Shown: positions 1-5,032 of the stretch, piece after piece | Layout: the number at the start of each line of letters is the position of its first letter | How positions within the stretch are numbered: the stretch's first letter is position 1 | Assembly (NCBI GenBank): GCA_946886995.1 | Contig: CAMPJU010000126.1 | Location: 1-5,032 of the forward strand | Reading direction: 5' to 3' | Length of the DNA stretch: 5,032 nucleotides | DNA from: an uncultured Lysobacteraceae bacterium | GTDB lineage: Bacteria > Pseudomonadota > Gammaproteobacteria > Xanthomonadales > Xanthomonadaceae | Translations under genes and position numbers: made by a program | The notes under the pieces: model-generated | Told to the model about the DNA's origin: nothing | Database searches by the model: none | Seen by the model: only the letters and a program-made list of their open reading frames with translations

Positions 1-3171
<3,171 letters not shown>

Positions 3172-3912
3172 TTACCAGCGGCCGGGGCGGATCGGTGGCG
3201 GCGCCTCGTGCTGGCGGTCGTACGCGCGCAGTTCGTCGCGGATGTGCGCGATGCGCTGGCGTCCCAGTGCATTGCGCTGTTCGTCGAGCAGGACGCCGTC
3301 GAGCAGCTCCGCCATCCGCTGGGCGGTGGGCAGCATGGTTTCCCAGGCGTCCAGCGCCGGGACGGGGGCCGGCAGGGTCAGGAAGAAGGCGATCGCCGGC
3401 GTCTCCAGCGACTGGATGTTCGCCATGTCGAAACTGCCCGGCTTGAGGATGTTGGCGACGCTGAAGATCGGCCCGCGCTCCGGGTGCCCCTCGACCAGCC
3501 GGTGGAACACGTGCATGTGCCCGTAGACCAGGCCGGCCTTCTCGGCAGCCACCACGATGTCCGGGCCGCGCAGCTTGGCGCCGGCGCGTGCCGCGACGTA
3601 CAGCGAGACGATCTTGTCGAAGTCCTCGGTCTCCCGCCGGCCGAGCTCCTCCGCGCCACCCTCGCCTTCCAGCGTGCGGTCGAACAGGTCCAGCTCGCTC
3701 TGCAGCGTGGCTTCGCCCGTGGTCCCGGCGTCCCTGGCCAGTTCGTCCTCGAGTTGCGCGCCCAGCGATGGCTCGACCCGCGCGCCGTGCCCGCCGGTAC
3801 CGGTGCGCCTGCCCTGCTGCGCGCGCCTGGGGCGCCCGAAGAACCAGATCGCCAGCACCAGGCCGACGCCGGCCAGCAGGATCGCGATGCGCAGCATGTT
3901 GATGTCGCTCAT
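3172..3912 (-). CDS. zipA: Cell division protein ZipA, complete, 246 aa
   Basis: ZipA is an inner-membrane protein that tethers FtsZ polymers to the membrane and stabilises the Z ring early in division. Residues 6-25 form one hydrophobic N-terminal segment followed by basic residues (RPRR, 27-30), giving an N-out, C-in anchor. Residues about 31-97 are a polar, Gly/Arg- then Glu-rich linker. From about 98 to 233 lies the FtsZ-binding domain, with KIVSLYVAAR (100-109), AEKAGLVYGHMHVFHR (123-138), IFSVANILKPGSFD (149-162) and ETPAIAFFLTLP (170-181), a pattern typical of this fold. E. coli ZipA has 328 residues; the shortening is mostly in the linker. A short basic, proline-rich tail (APPPIRPGRW) ends the protein. 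The ATG at 3912 is preferred over Met6 because a Shine-Dalgarno-like GGGAG lies 10 bases upstream and Met6 has none. It sits between smc and ligA on the same strand. Confidence 0.95.
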   Translation of the reverse strand: MSDINMLRIAILLAGVGLVLAIWFFGRPRRAQQGRRTGTGGHGARVEPSLGAQLEDELARDAGTTGEATLQSELDLFDRTLEGEGGAEELGRRETEDFDKIVSLYVAARAGAKLRGPDIVVAAEKAGLVYGHMHVFHRLVEGHPERGPIFSVANILKPGSFDMANIQSLETPAIAFFLTLPAPVPALDAWETMLPTAQRMAELLDGVLLDEQRNALGRQRIAHIRDELRAYDRQHEAPPPIRPGRW

Positions 3913-3922
3913 CCCGGATCTT

Positions 3923-3927
3923 CTCCC
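3923..3927 (-). promoter_or_regulatory. Ribosome-binding site of zipA
   Basis: In the 22-base smc-zipA gap the minus strand reads GGGAG at 3927-3923, with 10 bases between it and the zipA ATG. This is slightly longer than ideal spacing but is the best purine run present, and it supports the first ATG over the internal Met6. Confidence 0.6.
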
Positions 3928-3934
3928 AGTCCTC

Positions 3935-5032
3935 TCACGCCGCGCCGGCCAGGCGGGCGGCTTCGGCCAGGTCCACCGAGACCAGGCGGCTCACGCCAGG
4001 CTCGCGCATGGTGACGCCGGACAGCTGGTGGGCGGCTTCCATCGTGGCCTTGTTGTGGGTCACGAACAGGAACTGTACCGCCTCGCTCATCTCGCTGACC
4101 ATGGCCGTGAAGCGGCCGACGTTCGCCTCGTCCAGCGGCGCGTCGACCTCGTCGAGCAGGCAGAACGGTGCCGGGTTCAGCTGGAAGATCGCGAACACCA
4201 GCGCCACCGCGGTCATCGCCTTCTCGCCACCCGACAGCAGCGAGATGCTCGACACCCGCTTGCCGGGCGGCCGCGCCATGATCGCCACGCCCGTATCCAG
4301 CAGGTCCTCGCCGGTCAGCTCCAGGTAGGCATGGCCGCCGCCGAACAGCCGCGGATAGATCGACTGCACGCCGGCGTTCACCCGGTCGAAGGTGTCCTTG
4401 AAGCGGCCCCGGGTCTCGCGGTCGATCTTGCGGATCGCGTCCTCGAGGGTTTCCAGCGCGCCGTTGAGGTCGGCGTCCTGCGCATCCAGGTAATCCTTGC
4501 GCTGCGCGGCCTCCGCATGCTCCTGGATCGCGGCCAGGTTGACCGGCTCCAGGCGCCGCAGCTTCGCGTCGAAATCGGTGACCGCCTTTTCCCAGTCCGC
4601 GACCGAGGCATCGTCCGCAAGCGTGGAGACCACGTCGTCGAGCACGAACCCCGCCTCGGCGACGGCGGAAGCAAGCTGGTCGGCCCGGATCACCAGCGCC
4701 TGCTGGTCCAGCTTGCGCTGCGAGATGGCCTCGCGTTGCGCCAACGCCTGTTCCTCGCGCTGGTGGCGGGTCTGCTCGAAGGTACGCATTTCGTTGTCGA
4801 TGCCCTCGAGCAGCGAACGCGCCTCGGCGAGCGCCTTCTCCGTGCGCACGCGATCCTCCAGCGCGGCCTGGCGCTCGGCCTCGAGCGCCTGCACGGGCGC
4901 GTCGCCCGCGGAGAGCTGCGTGGCGATCTCGCCGAGCCGGCTGTCCAGCTGGCCGCGCTGGCTGCCCATCCGCTCCAGCGCCTGCGCAAGTGCGACGACC
5001 CGGGCACGCTGCGACTCGACGGTGAGCGCGAG
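3935..5032 (-). CDS. smc: Chromosome partition protein SMC, 3' part (C-terminal 365 aa), runs off right edge
   Basis: SMC is the ATPase of the SMC-ScpA-ScpB condensin, which folds and separates replicated chromosomes. The frame is open from the right edge to the TGA at 3937-3935, giving 365 residues of a protein usually near 1170. Residues about 1-125 are a heptad-like coiled coil rich in Ala, Glu, Gln and Arg (the arm returning toward the head). Residues 161-172 hold the conserved EPVNLAAIQEH region leading into the C-terminal head lobe. The ABC signature LSGGEKA is at 266-272, Walker B with catalytic glutamate FCLLDE at 290-295, followed by the D-loop region VDAPLDE, and the switch histidine in FVTHNK at 323-328. 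Walker A would lie in the missing N-terminal lobe. Its presence in a ZipA-bearing gammaproteobacterium means this lineage uses SMC and not MukBEF here. It is the first gene of the visible cluster; any promoter lies outside. Confidence 0.97.
   Translation of the reverse strand, partial: LALTVESQRARVVALAQALERMGSQRGQLDSRLGEIATQLSAGDAPVQALEAERQAALEDRVRTEKALAEARSLLEGIDNEMRTFEQTRHQREEQALAQREAISQRKLDQQALVIRADQLASAVAEAGFVLDDVVSTLADDASVADWEKAVTDFDAKLRRLEPVNLAAIQEHAEAAQRKDYLDAQDADLNGALETLEDAIRKIDRETRGRFKDTFDRVNAGVQSIYPRLFGGGHAYLELTGEDLLDTGVAIMARPPGKRVSSISLLSGGEKAMTAVALVFAIFQLNPAPFCLLDEVDAPLDEANVGRFTAMVSEMSEAVQFLFVTHNKATMEAAHQLSGVTMREPGVSRLVSVDLAEAARLAGAA

Noticed and set aside
3913..3934. Possible promoter or terminator in the smc-zipA gap.
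   Set aside because: The gap is only 22 bases, contains a ribosome-binding site, and shows no -10/-35 pair, stem-loop or T-run.

Overview
The window is a compact, almost entirely coding stretch of bacterial chromosome. All genes run on the minus strand in the order smc (3' part), zipA, ligA, epmA (5' part). By eye the DNA is about two-thirds G+C, with strong G/C preference at third codon positions. ZipA is essentially confined to Gammaproteobacteria. An SMC-type condensin instead of MukB, together with a NAD+ ligase much longer than the E. coli enzyme, points to a high-GC gammaproteobacterium, most likely the Xanthomonadaceae/Lysobacteraceae (Lysobacter- or Luteimonas-like). A pseudomonad-type lineage is the main alternative, because the smc-zipA-ligA order also occurs there.

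Layout, read in the direction of transcription (right to left). 5032-3935 encodes the last 365 residues of the chromosome-partition ATPase SMC: distal coiled coil plus the C-terminal head lobe with signature motif, Walker B and switch histidine. After 22 bases with a plausible ribosome-binding site comes zipA (3912-3172), a membrane-anchored FtsZ-binding division protein with a shorter linker than in E. coli. Six bases later ligA (3165-826) encodes a complete 779-residue NAD+-dependent DNA ligase with all catalytic motifs, a Cys4 zinc finger, helix-hairpin-helix region and BRCT domain. It carries about 110 extra residues, most of them a second, degenerate HhH-like unit. The ligA stop overlaps the start of epmA (829 to the left edge) in an ATGA. 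EpmA is the lysyl-tRNA-synthetase-like enzyme that modifies elongation factor P; 276 residues are visible and motif 3 lies outside the window.

The tight spacing and shared strand suggest one operon joining chromosome segregation, septum assembly, DNA ligation and EF-P modification. No promoter, terminator, RNA gene, mobile element, CRISPR array or intergenic space above 22 bases is visible. This looks like an ordinary conserved housekeeping region, not a new system. The points worth a second look are the internal HhH duplication and insertion in LigA, the stop-start coupling of ligA to epmA, and a proline triplet at the ZipA C-terminus just before the poorly marked ligA start.
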